Below are positions 49,172 to 63,948 of a stretch of 64,000 bases of DNA, one piece after another. Below the pieces are notes generated by a model, which saw only the letters and a list, made by a program, of their open reading frames with translations, had not been told where the DNA came from and ran no database searches. The DNA is from Macrotrachela quadricornifera (Eukaryota > Rotifera > Eurotatoria > Philodinida > Philodinidae). The position numbers were made by a program, and so were the translations under genes. How positions within the stretch are numbered: position 1 is the first letter of the stretch; every line of letters begins with the position of its first letter. The stretch covers positions 105,818 through 169,817 of the forward strand of contig JAJEKB010000238.1 in the NCBI GenBank assembly GCA_022393335.1, read 5' to 3'.

Positions 49172-52100
49172 TTATAAACCGTCTGAAGTTGGTGTATAAT
49201 GATATCTTTGTTTCTTGGAATCTACATGTTTATTTTGTACAGATAAATAATATTGTTGTAATTCATCAAAATTAATAGTTTTTCTTGATTCATTTTTTAT
49301 TTCATTTCCATTTGTATTTATTGATAGACTAGAATAAGAAAAAATAAAATTTTTCTTTCTTTAAAATTCTTTTTACTTAGCAACACGTTTATCAATTGAT
49401 GTAAATTTATCAATAAAATTTGGTACACATTCTAAACGTCTTCTTAATGTATGAAATGCATCGGTTTTACCAGGTAATAACATTAATAAACCACATAATG
49501 CACGAATTAATGTTTGATTATTTTCTATATCAAGAAGTGCTAAACGAAGATCTAAAATAAATTAAATTTATATTTAAAGAAAATCTTTAATATTAATAAA
49601 AGATCTTTTCTCAAAGAAACTTACATGTAAAAATAGGTGATTCAATTAATTGAACAAGTTTATCAATTTCAATTAAAAAATCAACTGTTACTTCAATTTC
49701 CGAACTGTAAATAAAAAAAAATGTAAATAAAAAATTTCTTTAATAATATATGAAAAAATAATTTACAATAATTGAACGAGTGTACAAGCATGATCATAAT
49801 TTTGTGATAAAAAACATAATGCAACTAATGCTATTGGATTATGACACCATGTTTTATAAAGACATACAAATAAATTAGCACTTTCTATTGATTGTAAATT
49901 TTTTAATTTAACTCTTAAATCATGTAATTCTGTTGATGTTAATAATATTGAACTAAGAATTTTAACCATTATTGAAGCAAAATTAGAATCAGGTTCATTA
50001 GCTAATGTTTCCGATAATGTTTTATATATATCTTCAGGTGAAAGAAGCATACATAATTGCCTATATAATACAAAAAAAACGTTAATTTATTAGATTTAAA
50101 TTAATATATCAAGAAATAAGAGGAAAGTACGAACTTCATATCGTTCAAATACTTGATTTTTGTTGCAAAAGAAAAAATGTTGGTAAAAATTTCAGGTAAG
50201 ATCTAATGTTACTACTAGTACTTTTTTTTCTAAATACGAAGATCACAGGAAAATGTTTGAAACTGTATTATATACGAGACAATGCTGATCTACTTAGGGT
50301 AGCCCAAGAGGAATGGCGGAGGTTCTTTTGAACTGCACTAAGTATAACACGATCTCATGTTTGTAAAAAAAAAGACTAAATTTATTTTACACATGTACTT
50401 AAAAAGTTAAATAAAGGGAAGATACAATTAGAAATTATTTACATTAGAGACAATAAAATTTTTTTTTTCTATATCAAAGCTTGCATACTTGACTTAAATT
50501 CTAGTAAACTTCACTGGTAAAAATATTAAATAATTTACAAACCGAATAATAAATGATCCACGAGCTTCTAAGAGTGTTCGATCAGTACGAAATAAATCCA
50601 TAAGTACAATAATAAATTTTGTAAAATAATCATTATAATTTCCATCTGCATTTGTTCGATTTGATGTTGATATTAACGCAAAAACTTGTAAAACCAAAAG
50701 TACTGCCTATAAAAAAAAAAATAAAGCAAAATTTATTTCAAATTATTTAAATAGATAATAAATGAGCGATTATCATAAAAGCAGATCAGTTAAAAATAAA
50801 ATAGAGGTATGTATATACTAATAAATCATCCAATCCCAAATAGAAAAAAAAATGATAGAGCATATATACAAATCAATGTTGTTTTTTTTTCCACTTTCTT
50901 ACTTCTGCTGTATGTTGTTGTTGCTGCTTATTGAATTTTTTTCGCGATAATGATAATGGTGAATATGTAGAAGTAACTGATGCTGCAGACTGTGTGCAAA
51001 GAAGGGGAAATAAGAATTTTTGTGTTTTAGCAAATATATAATTGTATGATTAAAATATAGCTTAAATGTGAGTTTATATAATCTTTTTTTTTATAACTAA
51101 AACATGCGAATCATTGGGATATAGAAAAATTACCTTGATAGGATAACTGCTTGTCTGGAAAATAGCTTACTTAGATTATAGACAATGAAAACAAAATAAT
51201 TTTATTATATTTACCTCATCGGATGCATCACTAAGTACACGAAATAATGTTGGAAATAAAACATCAATATGTGTAGCCATCTATTAAATGATATAAAAGA
51301 AAAAGGGTTATTTAGTATTTTTTATTAAATTACTTTATCTTGAAGACATTCGAATAAATGATGAACCCAACTTAATGCAATAATACGTGATGGTGATGCA
51401 CCTGATTGTATTTGAGTTTTAAGTACTTCAACCATTTTTGTTATGGTTAAATCTGGTAGACTAAATATAGAAAATTCTAAGTTTTTTTTCTTCTGTGAAT
51501 AGAATTCTTACCGCTGTATGGAATTATCTTCTGAATTTTTGTTATTTTCATTTTTAATTAATTGTCGTAAAATTGAATTGATTTCTTTGGCTGTGTCTCG
51601 AATGTGTGTTGATGATGGTTAAGGAAAAATATTTAAAACAAAAAGGTATTATGAAAAAAAAAAAGAAATGAAATGAATTAAGAAAAGGATATTTTGTCGA
51701 CTATCATCATCGTATGAAAAACATGGAAGTACAGCAGATAATAAACCAGCTGAATGAGGTAAAAGTACTTGATGACATTTTGACATATTAAGAAATTCTC
51801 TTAACCAATGTAATGCTGTATATTGAATTAATTCGTCTAAAAAATGATAAATTATTATTAGAATATAATTATTTAATAATAAAATTTCTTGCTTTTTCTT
51901 TAAATAAAGTACCCTATAGGTATTATTTCAAAGGAGAAGTAGTTTTAAGAAATATAATGTATTTCGTTTTCTTTCTATTAAAGCGTTAATCATTTATTAA
52001 ACAAATAGTAATTATACATATGAAGAAGATCCTTTTTTTTACCATCCGGTTTGAGAGTTGAAAAAAGTGGTATAGCTGTTCCTAATGAATATTTAATTTC

Positions 52101-53584
52101 ATTTTATTAATCATTATCTGTCTTTTTTTTGTTGTCTTATTTTATATTACAAAATTAAACTGAATTTAATTACCTGATGATTGACAATTTTGTATTAAAA
52201 TTCTAGTCATATCTTCAAACATATCTGGTTGAACTTGAGATGTTTTTAAAATTGATAAAAATTCACTAAATAATATCTCACAACTAAAACAAAAAAGGAA
52301 ATTTCAAAGAAAAATAAATTATTTTTAAATAATTTTTTATATTACGATTTACGAATTTCTGGATTCGGATCACCTAAAATATGGAATAATCCATCCATTA
52401 TTTCTGGTAAATATTGCACCATATCAAATTCAGGTACAGATGTAAGTAATGATACCTGAAAATAAATAAAATAATTAATAAAAATATTTATATTATTTTA
52501 CCCAAGAAACTATAAATTGTCGCGTAAATGCATTACGAACATAAATACGTTCACGTAAAAGTGGAATAAAAGCAATCACTTCAAATTGAGTACATGTTTC
52601 AATAACAATATCTTTTAATAAACGATCACTATAAAAAAAAAATTAAGAGTCATAGTCATTTCAATTAAATAAGAAATAAGAAGTTTTTATTTTCATTTAA
52701 ATTATGAGAAAAATCGCATTAATAAACTTGTGAATAGCGACAACTTATTGTCAGTGCAGACAACACCTATAAGTCGAGATAGTTATGATCATCTTCAAAA
52801 TCAAATATGAGAAAACCATTAAGTGAATTACTACCGGTATACATTAAAACATTTTTAAACAGTTGAGATCTCAACATATTTATATCGTTATCCGGATCTA
52901 TTTCAATCAGTAATATCTAGTCAAATAATAAATCAAAATTTAAATAAACTAGATTTACCAAAGTTCAGCGCCACTTTTTACTGTTGGTTCAAGATCGCAT
53001 ACAAGCTAAATAAGAAAAAAAATAAATTACTCAAAAAAAATAAAAACTTTATAAATTTTACTTTCGAAAGACAATCAAATATTTCATTAAAATAAGAAAG
53101 TGTTACTGTTCGAAGAACTTTTGCTATATTATATAATGATTCACATGCATAATATCGAACTTTTGGATCATTATCAAGAAAACATTGTAAAACAGGTGGA
53201 ACAAGATATTGTCGAAATCTTTGTGCTTCCTTAAAAAAAAAATTAAAAAAATTTTCAAATATATTATACTCTTTACTTTGCCACATGCAATTGCTAATGC
53301 TGCAATACCAATTAAACCACCACGACGAAAATTTCCATTTTGAGATAAAACAAAATGTTCACTAAGTATTCGACAAATTCGTTCAATTTGTTCATAATTT
53401 TGAACAGCTATTAATTCTCGTACCATTCTGAAAAATACATATAGAATTAAATTTTTAAAAAAAATTCTTTTGTTTTTCCTCACTTTTCAATTTCAAGTGC
53501 TGCTGTTTTACGTTTTTCATATAATTTATCAGTTAATGTTTTAACTAATGTGGCCGATAATGGTAAATAATCTCGATCACTCAT
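49172..53584 (-). CDS. VAC14: VAC14, scaffold of the PIKfyve-FIG4 complex
   Basis: VAC14 scaffolds PIKfyve and FIG4 for PI(3,5)P2 turnover on endolysosomes. Core exons: 53484-53584, 53277-53427, 53062-53229, 52959-53005, 52502-52628, 52346-52455, 52174-52283, 51693-51836, 51512-51605, 51334-51460, 51215-51280, 50543-50706, 49767-50060, 49625-49704, 49377-49551, 49172-49328, giving 704 aa (human 782). N-terminal HEAT region: [56 protein letters not shown], and [20 protein letters not shown]. The C-terminal FIG4-binding region has [36 protein letters not shown]-type [18 protein letters not shown], and [20 protein letters not shown]. The exon 8/9 junction uses a U12-type AT-AC intron. Three further in-frame exon candidates are listed separately. 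Confidence 0.95.
50903..50989 (-). other. Candidate 87 nt cassette exon of VAC14
   Basis: Bounded by CACACAG acceptor and GTAAGA donor, phase 0 at both ends, with no stop. It encodes a Ser-rich, basic, Gln-ending peptide starting [19 protein letters not shown]. It would insert between ...SDASDE and AVLLVLQVF, where remembered VAC14 orthologs have no gap, so an optional exon is more likely than a constitutive one. Confidence 0.5.
51134..51154 (-). other. Candidate 21 nt microexon of VAC14
   Basis: Encodes TSSYPIK between a TATTTTCCAG acceptor and a GTAATT donor, phase 0 on both sides. It lies in the same large interval (50707-51214) as the 87 nt candidate, so the two could be spliced singly or together without shifting frame. 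Confidence 0.4.
51606..51692 (-). other. U12-type (AT-AC) intron of VAC14
   Basis: An 87 bp intron whose 5' splice site reads ATATCCTTTT, which is the U12 AT-AC consensus. Its branch site is TTCCTTAAC (51618-51626), an exact U12 branch-point match placed 12 nt before the AC 3' end. No GT donor fits the frame here. Joining at these sites gives [20 protein letters not shown] in phase 1, colinear with vertebrate VAC14 (YDDRKK-SIKEV...) as remembered. Confidence 0.88.
52043..52081 (-). other. Candidate 39 nt cassette exon of VAC14
   Basis: Bounded by TTCATTAG acceptor and GTAAAA donor, phase 1 on both sides. It encodes [13 protein letters not shown]. It would insert between QSS and [15 protein letters not shown], a junction that is gap-free in remembered orthologs. 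It lies in an otherwise unusually long 337 bp intron (51837-52173). Confidence 0.4.
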
Positions 53585-54001
53585 TTCTTTTTTTTTGCTA
53601 TCCTCTTTTTAATCTACAATATACAAACAATATAATCAAATTAATCGATTTCACACTTCTTTTTTTTTTTTTTGTTTTTCTTTATTGAGATACACATCAA
53701 CATACACCGAAGAAAAAAAATCAAGAAAAAAAAAACAAACAAAATCGAGCAAATACAAGAGACAAGAGAAAAACAATTTGAAGCATTTTTTCTTCTTTTT
53801 GACAAATGAAATAGTCAAATTAGAGAAATTTCATTTTTTGTATTATTTCTCCAAAAAATCTACTTCTGACAAATAGCCCTGAAAAAAAAAACAAAATCAA
53901 ACACACAAACTAATCTACCATCTCGCAATGATTTATACAGAAGAGGACATTTGTTTTTTATATTTTATTTTGTTATTTTGTTATTTTATAATTATTGTTA
54001 A
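53585..54001. other. Intergenic spacer
   Basis: About 420 bp between the VAC14 start and the zinc-finger gene stop, both minus. It is A/T-homopolymer-rich. It must hold the VAC14 promoter and the zinc-finger 3' UTR. The plus-strand 63-codon open frame at 53685-53876 is Lys-rich low complexity and is rejected. Confidence 0.45.
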
Positions 54002-57000
54002 TCATCGAACAATCGCTATTTGTTGTTGTTGTTTTGATTCATTAATATTTTTTTTTAGAAGATGTGAATGCATTGTTATAACATGTTGAGAAAAACGACT
54101 TCGTCCTTCAAGTATATCACCACATATTTTACAACGAACTCGAACATGTTCATCCTTATTGGGAGACTAAAATAAAATTAAAAAAAAATAAAATTTTTTT
54201 TTATTTATTTATTTAAAGTTATTTATTACAAGATTGAATAACCATTTGAACATAGTTCAGATTATCTGCAATCGATATTCACAAACCATAATAAAAATAT
54301 TCCTGATTATTTAGTATTAAGATTTTCGTCATTGACAGATATTTTTTTCAATTATAGCAAAAGAAATTACGTAAGTATATTAACTTTTCTTACAAGTGAT
54401 TTATTACTTTTAATGAGTTTAGCTATCATTACTCAGTTGAGAAGTGAAAGATAATGTACTTTATCGATACGAGCCATACAAAGATTCTTTTAAATGTTCG
54501 AGACTCCTTCATGGATGAATTTAAGTAGTACAAGATAATTATTAAAATGTATATGCACATCACATGTAAGATGTCAATGGCCATTTTAAAATTTACTCAT
54601 ACAGGGAAATTATTTATCATGTTTTGCAATTTTGGAACTTTCGTATAAAATCAAACTTTGAAAACGAGAACTTCAGATGTGTATTAATCATATTTTTTAT
54701 AATGAAAAATAAACTAGCAAAGGAGAAATAATCGCTTTCAAAGCACTAGTTGTCATGATAAAGAGAAAATCCAAAGAGCATATGGAAACCACCAAAGGAT
54801 TGATACCTTGAAGGAGCAATTTAATGAAATAAAAATTATTTCGAATGAAAATCTAAAAAGTTTATCTTTTTTCTAATTGATAAAGAACTTTATCATAACT
54901 AACGAATTATTCAGCAATATTACTCAAATAATTTGTAGTCACAACTGTACTATTGAAATTGGAATGACTATATTATACTATTGTCATATTTATAACGCTC
55001 ATTTCTTAATACTAAATTAAAAAAGGTAATATGTTCATAATGTACTATGTACTTTTTTCTTCTTTGTTTACCATAAAAGTGTACTGCATACTCTCCTTTA
55101 ATGGAAATGCGTAATTATATCATAAAGCATAGAGTAGACCGTAAAATATATTGAATCATCAAAGTACGAAGTCCGTTTTTCATTCCTCAACAAGGCATTT
55201 AATAAACTAGAGATGTAATTTTAATCGGAAAAATGTATTTAAAAAGAATATATTTTATAAATATTACCTGTTGAATATTTGTTTTTTTTGTATTAGTTCC
55301 ATTTATTGATGTTTTTGTATGATTTTTATTTGAAGAAATAACTTTTTTAACAGATGGTGGTGAACGACATATTATAATTTCTTCATCATTTATCTTAGAT
55401 TTTGATTTAAGATTTTCAATATTATTTAACGATGATGTTAATTGTTGTTCATTATCTAATGTTTGAACATATTCAATAGAACCACTTGATGCTTGTCTTT
55501 GTTTTGATTGTTCAAATTTAATAGGTATAATATCATCATCATCATTATCATCATCATCATTCTCTTGTTCAATATTATTTTCATCATCATCNNNNNNNNN
55601 NNNNNNNNNNNNNNNNNNNNNNNNNNNNNNNNNNNNNNNNNNNNNNNNNNNNNNNNNNNNNNNNNNNNNNNNNNNNNNNNNNNNNNNNNNNNNNNNNNNN
55701 NNNNNNNNNNNNNNNNNNNNNNNNNNNNNNNNNNNNNNNNNNNNNNNNNNNNNNNNNNNNNNNNNNNNNNNNNNNNNNNNNNNNNNNNNNNNNNNNNNNN
55801 NNNNNNNNNNNNNNNNNNNNNNNNNNNNNNNNNNNNNNNNNNNNNNNNNNNNNNNNNNNNNNNNNNNNNNNNNNNNNNNNNNNNNNNNNNNNNNNNNNNN
55901 NNNNNNNNNNNNNNNNNNNNNNNNNNNNNNNNNNNNNNNNNNNNNNNNNNNNNNNNNNNNNNNNNNNNNNNNNNNNNNNNNNNNNNNNNNNAATTTATAC
56001 TTTTGATGTTTGTTCAATTGGTTGTTTACCAATTGTTAATTTATTATTTGAATTAGTTCGATTTATTTTTGTATTTGTTGTTGTAATATTTGAAAGAATT
56101 TTTTTTTTTAATTGTGAAGTTGGTGATGATAATGATGATGATGAATCATCAATTTGTTTAAGATTTTTACGTTTTTGTCGTCCATTTGATGATTGATCAT
56201 TTGATATATTCGAATCATTCATTGATAATAAACCATTTGAATAAATATTATTCATTGAAGACATTATCGATACAATTGGTCCCTGAATAAATGGATTACC
56301 TTTTGATATTGTTGATATTGTATATGGATAATTTTTAATTAATTTACTATATGATGAAAGATATTCTAAACATAGATTTGCACATGTACGATTTTTATGT
56401 TGACATATTGGATGTATAAGATGATTTTGTTGCTTTTTAGTTGAAGATAATTTTTTTGATAATTCTTTATTAATAAGACCAAATTGTGATGATTGTTTAG
56501 CTAAGATATATTTTATTGATTCAATATCATCATCATCATCATCATCATTATTTACTGTTCGTAAATTAAATTCAACTTGTATAATTATTTCTGAAAGAAT
56601 TGTTTCACAAATTTTATATTCATATTGTTCATGTTTATCAATTAAATGATATTTTAATGTACGTGAACATGGAAATGATATTAAACATAAATGACATTGA
56701 TATATTTTAGATGTTAAATATCCTAATGGTAATTTTTGTTGTTCACATGCAATTTTTGCAACAAATGGAAATTTTTTTGATGAAAATGCTTGAACAAGAT
56801 ATGATGATAAATAACTATAATTAGGTAATAATGAATGATTCGATAATATTTTTGTTTGTATTGTTGAATGACGCCGTTGTTGATGAGTTTTAAGTGAACG
56901 ATGTGAACGAAATGTTATATTACAAAGTGAACATAATATTGATTGATTTGGATGATACATATTTATATGATGATTAAGACCGTATTCACTAGCAAATATT

Positions 57001-57327
57001 TTCGAACATGTATTACATTCGTGACATAATGCTTGAGTATCGTCTAGAATATCTTCGTCTTCTTCAAGTAATTCAATTAAATTTGGTGTTGGCTAGAAAA
57101 TATTAGAAAAGAAATTTTTATTTAAATGGCGCGAAAAGAAATTTATTATGTTTTACTTGTAATAATCGACGACGATTTTCAACAGATGATGATTTATTTT
57201 CGTTAAATGATAAAAATCTATTCAATGATGATGATGTTGTTGTTGTTGTTGATGGTGGTTGACGTTTTCGTGTTAAACGTTCATTTTCATTGAATGAACT
57301 TGACGATGAACGTAAAGTGAAATTCAT
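54002..57327 (-). CDS. C2H2 zinc-finger protein, interrupted by an assembly gap
   Basis: Visible exons: 57157-57327, 56001-57092, a partial exon 55268-55591 entering the gap, and 54002-54166. C2H2 fingers occur at CNTCSKIFASEYGLNHHINM (plus YH), CSLCNITFRSHRSLKTHQQR (plus RH), CHLCLISFPCSRTLKYHLID (plus KH), and a last one, CKICGDILEGRSRFSQHVIT (plus MH), alone in the terminal exon. Between them are long Ser/Asn/Lys-rich and Asp-run linkers (DDDDDDDIESIK). The first long exon probably ends at the GTATAA donor at 56000, so an intron lies partly in the gap. At least one exon start is hidden. Widely spaced fingers suggest a transcriptional regulator, but I cannot name the family. Confidence 0.75.
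55592..55991. other. Assembly gap (400 N)
   Basis: A run of exactly 400 N. It follows a (ATC)n repeat on the plus strand that encodes poly-Asp in the zinc-finger gene, so a microsatellite probably caused the break. The length may be a placeholder. Confidence 0.95.
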
Positions 57328-58559
57328 GATGATAAAAATATTTATGGTAATCGAGCATTTGAGAATGAACAAAAACAAAAGGAAAAGTTTTTTTTTTTGT
57401 ATGTTAAAGAAAATGTAAAAGTTCAAGGACAATCTTGAATCTTGATATTTTTTTTTAACCAATGAACATATTCGTTGATTATTATTATTATTATTATTAT
57501 TATTAATTCAATCTGTAATATACAGAAAGAAAAATATTATTACAATTAAAATATATTAAAAGAAATTCTTTAAGAAAAAAAACACTTTAAGATAACAATC
57601 GTCTTGTTCAGTGTATGACCTTTTTTCTTTTTTTTTCTTTTTGCGCGTCCTTTTTTCCTATAGATTTGATTACGACATCTGCCGTCGTTATTCTCAATAT
57701 TACACATTTAAAAAAGAAAATAAAAATCTATTTTAAATAAATATACAAAATAAATTATCAATTAATACTAAACTATTTAATTATTAACTTTTAACAAAAA
57801 AATAATACGTCTATACTCATCTAAAACTAACTAAATAATAAGTATAATTAATATACATATGAAAACAAAACAAATGCAATAGAAATATTCATTAAGATAA
57901 TTATAAAAAAAGAATCTATTAATGACACACAATAGATTGAAATGTTTTAAATATTCATTTAAACTATATACATACATAAATATAGCCATTTGTCCAATCA
58001 ATGATGATGATGATTTGTATATATACATATTTAACTGATTAGAATGAGATATATTATATATGTAAGATATGTTTTTTATAGTAATACTGACACACAATAA
58101 AATTTTTAAATTAAATTTTATTTTTTCATATATAATGAGAAATATAAAATTGTCTAAAGAAAATTATAACTGTCTATTTCATCAATAATCACTGTTGTCG
58201 TAGTCGCCATTTTGCTTTTTTAGATATTGCGCCTCAATAATGACGCATCATGTCATAACAGTGCAGGCGAACAGTCAGACACACAAACTGTCGACAACAT
58301 TGTATTCCTTTTTCTTTCATTATTCGTCTTTTTTTTATTTTATACATAAACTAAAACCATTGTTATATATGAAGATTCATTCAGTAATATTTTTTCTTTT
58401 TCTATATACAATTTCTAAATGATATTTGTAAAATTTTTATGAAACTATTTGTTCTTTGTTCATACAATGCTTATGATGTAAAAGAATCAATGGATGTTTT
58501 ATATTTTTTTTATTTTTCTAAGAATGTAAATAGGCTTTTATATTTATTCTTTCAAAGCT
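57328..58559. other. Intergenic region
   Basis: AT-rich stretch between the zinc-finger start and the EIF3J stop, both minus. It contains a (ATT)n microsatellite at about 57479-57506 and T-rich tracts near 57620-57660. Frames at 57831-58097 and 58240-58422 are low-complexity. No gene is supported. Confidence 0.5.
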
Positions 58560-59330
58560 TTACATAAAATCATTATCTTCATCATATTCTTCATCTTTGT
58601 CAAACCCACTAATACCGTCACCAACAAATGAATCATATTCTGTTCGTCGCTCAACTTTTAACTGTAATTTAACCGGTTTTTTAGTTTTAGCTTGATTCTT
58701 TCTGTCTCGTTCTTCAGTTTGTTTACGTGATAATATAGTTTGTAATGTCGTTGACATACGTTTAATATGATCAAGTGACATATTTTTTGTTAAACCTTGA
58801 AGTAAATTATCAAGAAAATCTGGATAAAATTCAGATTTTGATACAGATTGAAGACGATTATATAAACGAAAACTATAATCAAGAAATTCATCTTTGTTTA
58901 CTAAATTAAGATTATCTAATGAATGACAATCACCACTTGTACCAATAAAATCAGATGCCATTTTTAATTTAAGTTGTTCTTGTTGTAATTCTGCACGTTT
59001 TCTTAATTCATCAAGTTCTTCAGGTGTATATTGTCGATCAGGTTCTTTTAAAGATTCAAGAAATTCATCATCACTTCCATGTTCATCACCAACATACTTT
59101 TTTTTTGCCATTTTATTTTTTGTAGTTGGTGGTGCTTTTACTGATGCTTTTTGTTTTTCATCTGTTTCAGGTTTTTTAGGCTAGAAAATAAATATTTATA
59201 AATAATTCAAATGAAAACGATAAATAAATACTTTTTCTTCTGGTTCATTTTCCCAATCATCGGGAATATCATCATCATCATCTCGTACATGAGCAGTTGA
59301 TATACCACTATCTTGCCATAAATCGGCCAT
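58560..59330 (-). CDS. EIF3J: Translation initiation factor eIF3 subunit J (HCR1)
   Basis: Two exons: 59232-59330 and 58560-59180 (239 aa; human 258). The N-terminus MADLWQDSGISTAHVRDDDD with DIPDDWENE is the acidic start typical of eIF3j. A Lys-rich linker (KKPETDEKQKASVKAPP) follows, then the helical core (EEFLESLKEP-type, TPEELDELRKRAELQQEQLK, DEFLDYSFRLYNRLQSVSKS, FYPDFLDNLLQGLTKNMSLD) and the C-terminal tail EYDEDNDFM. eIF3j binds the 40S decoding site and helps load eIF3 and release ribosomal subunits. The DFM ending matches the metazoan family. Confidence 0.93.
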
Positions 59331-60240
59331 TATAAAAATGAGATTGATAGATATTAAATCTAAGATTAATTAAAAAAAAACTAGAAATACTCTTCAATTA
59401 TATACAAATATGCATTGTCATTTCGTTATTTCATTTTCATAAGAACAAGCAAGGTATTTTATTTTTATTCAGACAAATTTAAGATTGGTTGATAACATAT
59501 ATCTCTTCGTTATGATGATCAATTGGATGTCGCTGTACATCAGATAGATAGCAATTACAAAAGAATAAAAAACTGAGAAATAGAAAATTTGAATTTCAAA
59601 CTACATCATAGAATATAATTATTATATTTTGAAATTATCAATACATGTCGCTAGTTGACGTTCGTTGTTTAATTTATCAGAAATATCTTAAGCAATAATA
59701 TTCAAGTCTTAGGCAGCTACATCTCCTGAGATTTTACATTTACTTCTTAAAAGATAAAATCTTTTCAGAATTATAATTAGATAGTTTTCTTAAAGAATTA
59801 GCATTTATATTTTGTAATATTCATAATATAATGAAATAGAACACAACGTAGATGTTGTAAAAGAGTAAGAACATATGCTATTTCTATACAGGTAGATGTT
59901 TGACAAAGAATCAATATTGTTCGCACATATAAACATGCGAGTACAACTATAGGGTGTGGTGGAGTTCACACCTCCAGCTATCGAATCTATATATATTCAG
60001 CTATTAAAACAGTTTTTTAAATATCTTATTATGTAATTTGAAATAGCTAAGAAAGTTATCTAAAAATATACATATTGTGTAAAGTAGTTAGTATTTAGAT
60101 TACATATATGACATTTCTTATTTACTTATTTGTTACTCTTGATATTGCTTACAGTTCTATTTTACATAAGTTAAAAATCTACAATATGAAATTAAAATAA
60201 AAAAAAATATTATGTTTTTGAACAGCATTTAGACCAAATT
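59331..60240. other. Intergenic region
   Basis: AT-rich region right of the EIF3J start. It holds the EIF3J promoter. A more balanced segment (about 59930-60000, GGGTGTGGTGGAGTTCACACC) was noted, but no gene, RNA fold or repeat partner could be established. Confidence 0.4.
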
Positions 60241-60241
60241 T

Positions 60242-61080
60242 CATGACTGTCTTTTGTATCATGGACTTTACCATTTGTCCAGATGATGCATCTGCCTCAA
60301 TTCCTATGCAAACGATAGTAAGTTTTCTTTTTTTTTTAATTAGTAGCAACATAATAAAATCAAATATCGATATATTGTGACAGTCACCAACAATCGAAAG
60401 AATCCATTGGATTCACTTCTTTATGGTACTAACTTTTTACAATCATTGACTACAATGATGTATGTAAATACATTATCAAGATATAAAACTTAAGTTTTTC
60501 TTAGGTTTATGAAATTCTTCTTTTGATTAATCAAACAATTGTTAACATTCTCAATGGATCAGGTCAAGCTAGTCAAATTGCCATTGACTAATTAATTGAT
60601 ACCGTTACTAATCAAGATATGCTACTAAATTTTTTCATTAAAAAAATTTTTTTTTTCTATTTTTTTTAATAATAGGTGGCGTGAGTTGAGGTCTTTTGAG
60701 TTCTTTTGGCCGAAACCAAAATTTACTTTCAAGTATTACTCATATCTTACCTCAAGATACATCAATTTCTACTATTCTTTCAATTCTTACCTTGTTGAAT
60801 AATATAAATCAATTCAATAATGATATTCATCAAATTACTGTTTTGATCAATCAAACATTATCTGGACAAGCTAGTCAAGTCATTGTCTAACAATTATTTG
60901 ATCTTATTAAAAATCAACCTCAAAGTATTTTTATTTATATTTAGCTATTAGCTGTGACCTTTTAAGTGCTCTTGGTTAAAATGCTCTTAATAATGATATT
61001 CATCAAATTTCTGTTGTTCTTCAAGAAATATTTCAAAATATTCTCAATAGTATTCAAAAACTTTTTATCATCGACGCTTT
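60242..61080 (+). pseudogene. Decayed gene with internal repeats
   Basis: Coding-like fragments share a repeated peptide theme. At 60505-60590 is ILLLINQTIVNILNGSGQAS; at 60695-60890 are SSFGRNQNLLSSITHILPQ, NNDIHQITVLINQTL and SGQASQVIV; at 60985-61060 is NNDIHQISVVLQEIFQNILN. Stop codons interrupt equivalent positions just after ASQIAID and ASQVIV, and TGA lies upstream of the second fragment. Possible exon borders (TTCTTAG at 60504, TAATAG at 60675, GTAAG at 60319) suggest an intron-bearing ancestor. The upstream candidate exon 60242-60318 (MTVFCIMDFTICPDDASASI) may belong to it. I do not recognise the family. Confidence 0.5.
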
Positions 61081-61478
61081 AATAATTAAAAGAATCATTG
61101 TAAAATAAAAAAATGAATTTTTTTATTTTTGCTAAATAGATATACGGCGAAAAAAGCTCAAACTATTAAAATAAAATAGATGTCGCAAGATAACAAATAA
61201 ATGTAATTTCATATCGAACTTTCAATAATTTTTTATTTATTTACTTAATATAAATAAATACAATATGAATAAATAGCTTACATCTATCTCTCTCTTATCG
61301 AGCCAATCAATTACTATACATTTATATCTCACCAATCAAAAAATTATCTATTTGATTGTCTGTCATTGTCGTTTCTTATGTTCATGAGTATTCATTTCGT
61401 TACCTTGAGAAGTAGTAGACAGATGAATTTCTATGTTATTTCATTATATCTTTATAAAAAGAACATTTACGTTTTTAG

Positions 61479-63948
<2,470 letters not shown>

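Noticed and set aside
55508..56056. Plus-strand open frame spanning the N run
   Set aside because: Most of it is N. The rest is the antisense of an Asp-rich microsatellite.
57328..57462. Longer N-terminus of the zinc-finger protein (MVKKKYQDSRL...)
   Set aside because: The upstream part is Phe/Leu/Ile-rich translation of homopolymer tracts. The Ser-rich protein starting at 57327 is more consistent.
60505..60900. Alternative genetic code (TAA read as Gln) suggested by stops at equivalent repeat positions
   Set aside because: All other genes in the window use TAA and TGA normally as terminators in family-consistent places. Multiple TGA/TAA stops and broken repeats fit a pseudogene.
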